NCBI GenBank assembly: GCA_009869945.1
Contig: WIXG01000174.1
Span: 97,815-161,814 of the forward strand
Reading direction: 5' to 3'
Source: Mesaphorura yosii
Lineage: Eukaryota > Arthropoda > Collembola > Poduromorpha > Tullbergiidae
DNA: 64,000 nucleotides
Part shown: one piece after another, positions 63,987 through 64,000 of the stretch
Numbering within the stretch: the stretch's first letter is position 1
Layout of the letters: the number at the start of each line of letters is the position of its first letter
Translations under genes and position numbers: made by a program
The notes under the pieces: generated by a model
Seen by the model: the letters and a program-made list of their open reading frames with translations, nothing else
Database searches by the model: none
Told to the model about the DNA's origin: nothing

Positions 63987-64000
63987 ATTTAGTTTGTAAT

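Overview
The window is animal nuclear DNA, AT-rich, with genes cut into exons by GT-AG introns of about 70 bases to 7.6 kb. There are no operons, ribosome binding sites or prokaryotic signals. The gene set (two Irk-type inward rectifier channels, a stargazin-like TARP, a TMEM130 homologue and a QRICH2/DUF4795 homologue) fits an arthropod. A hexapod such as a springtail is possible, but the sequence alone does not settle the order.

Layout: (1) 2973-5942, minus strand: four phase-consistent exons of an unrecognised Ser/Pro-rich protein; its 5' and 3' ends are not found. (2) About 6-20.8 kb: mostly non-coding, with two doubtful open regions (13.3-13.7 kb and 15.0-15.4 kb). (3) 20986-31413, plus: inward rectifier Kir-A, 7 exons, 804 aa. 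(4) 36734-39781, plus: inward rectifier Kir-B, 5 exons, 553 aa. (5) 40048-43340, minus: QRICH2-like protein, 6 phase-0 exons, 957 aa, converging on Kir-B. (6) 44247-46347, plus: TMEM130-like glycoprotein, 6 exons, 457 aa, head-to-head with the QRICH2-like gene. (7) About 46.4-52.0 kb: no supported gene. (8) 52059-62099, plus: stargazin/CACNG-like protein, 7 exons, 474 aa. (9) 62.1-64 kb: 3' flank, then an alternating inverted-repeat cluster cut by the window edge. Every exon chain above was joined by hand and checked for reading phase at each junction.

How the genes relate: the two Kir genes are tandem paralogues that have diverged. Kir-A keeps both acidic rectification residues, while Kir-B has Gln and Ser at those sites, so the pair should differ in strength of rectification. 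Kir-A ends in a PDZ-type Ser-Ile-Val and the TARP ends in Thr-Thr-Pro-Val, so both could bind PDZ scaffolds. The QRICH2-like gene has grown by a roughly 789-bp tandem duplication that includes an intron. I found no CRISPR array, tRNA, rRNA or intact transposon.
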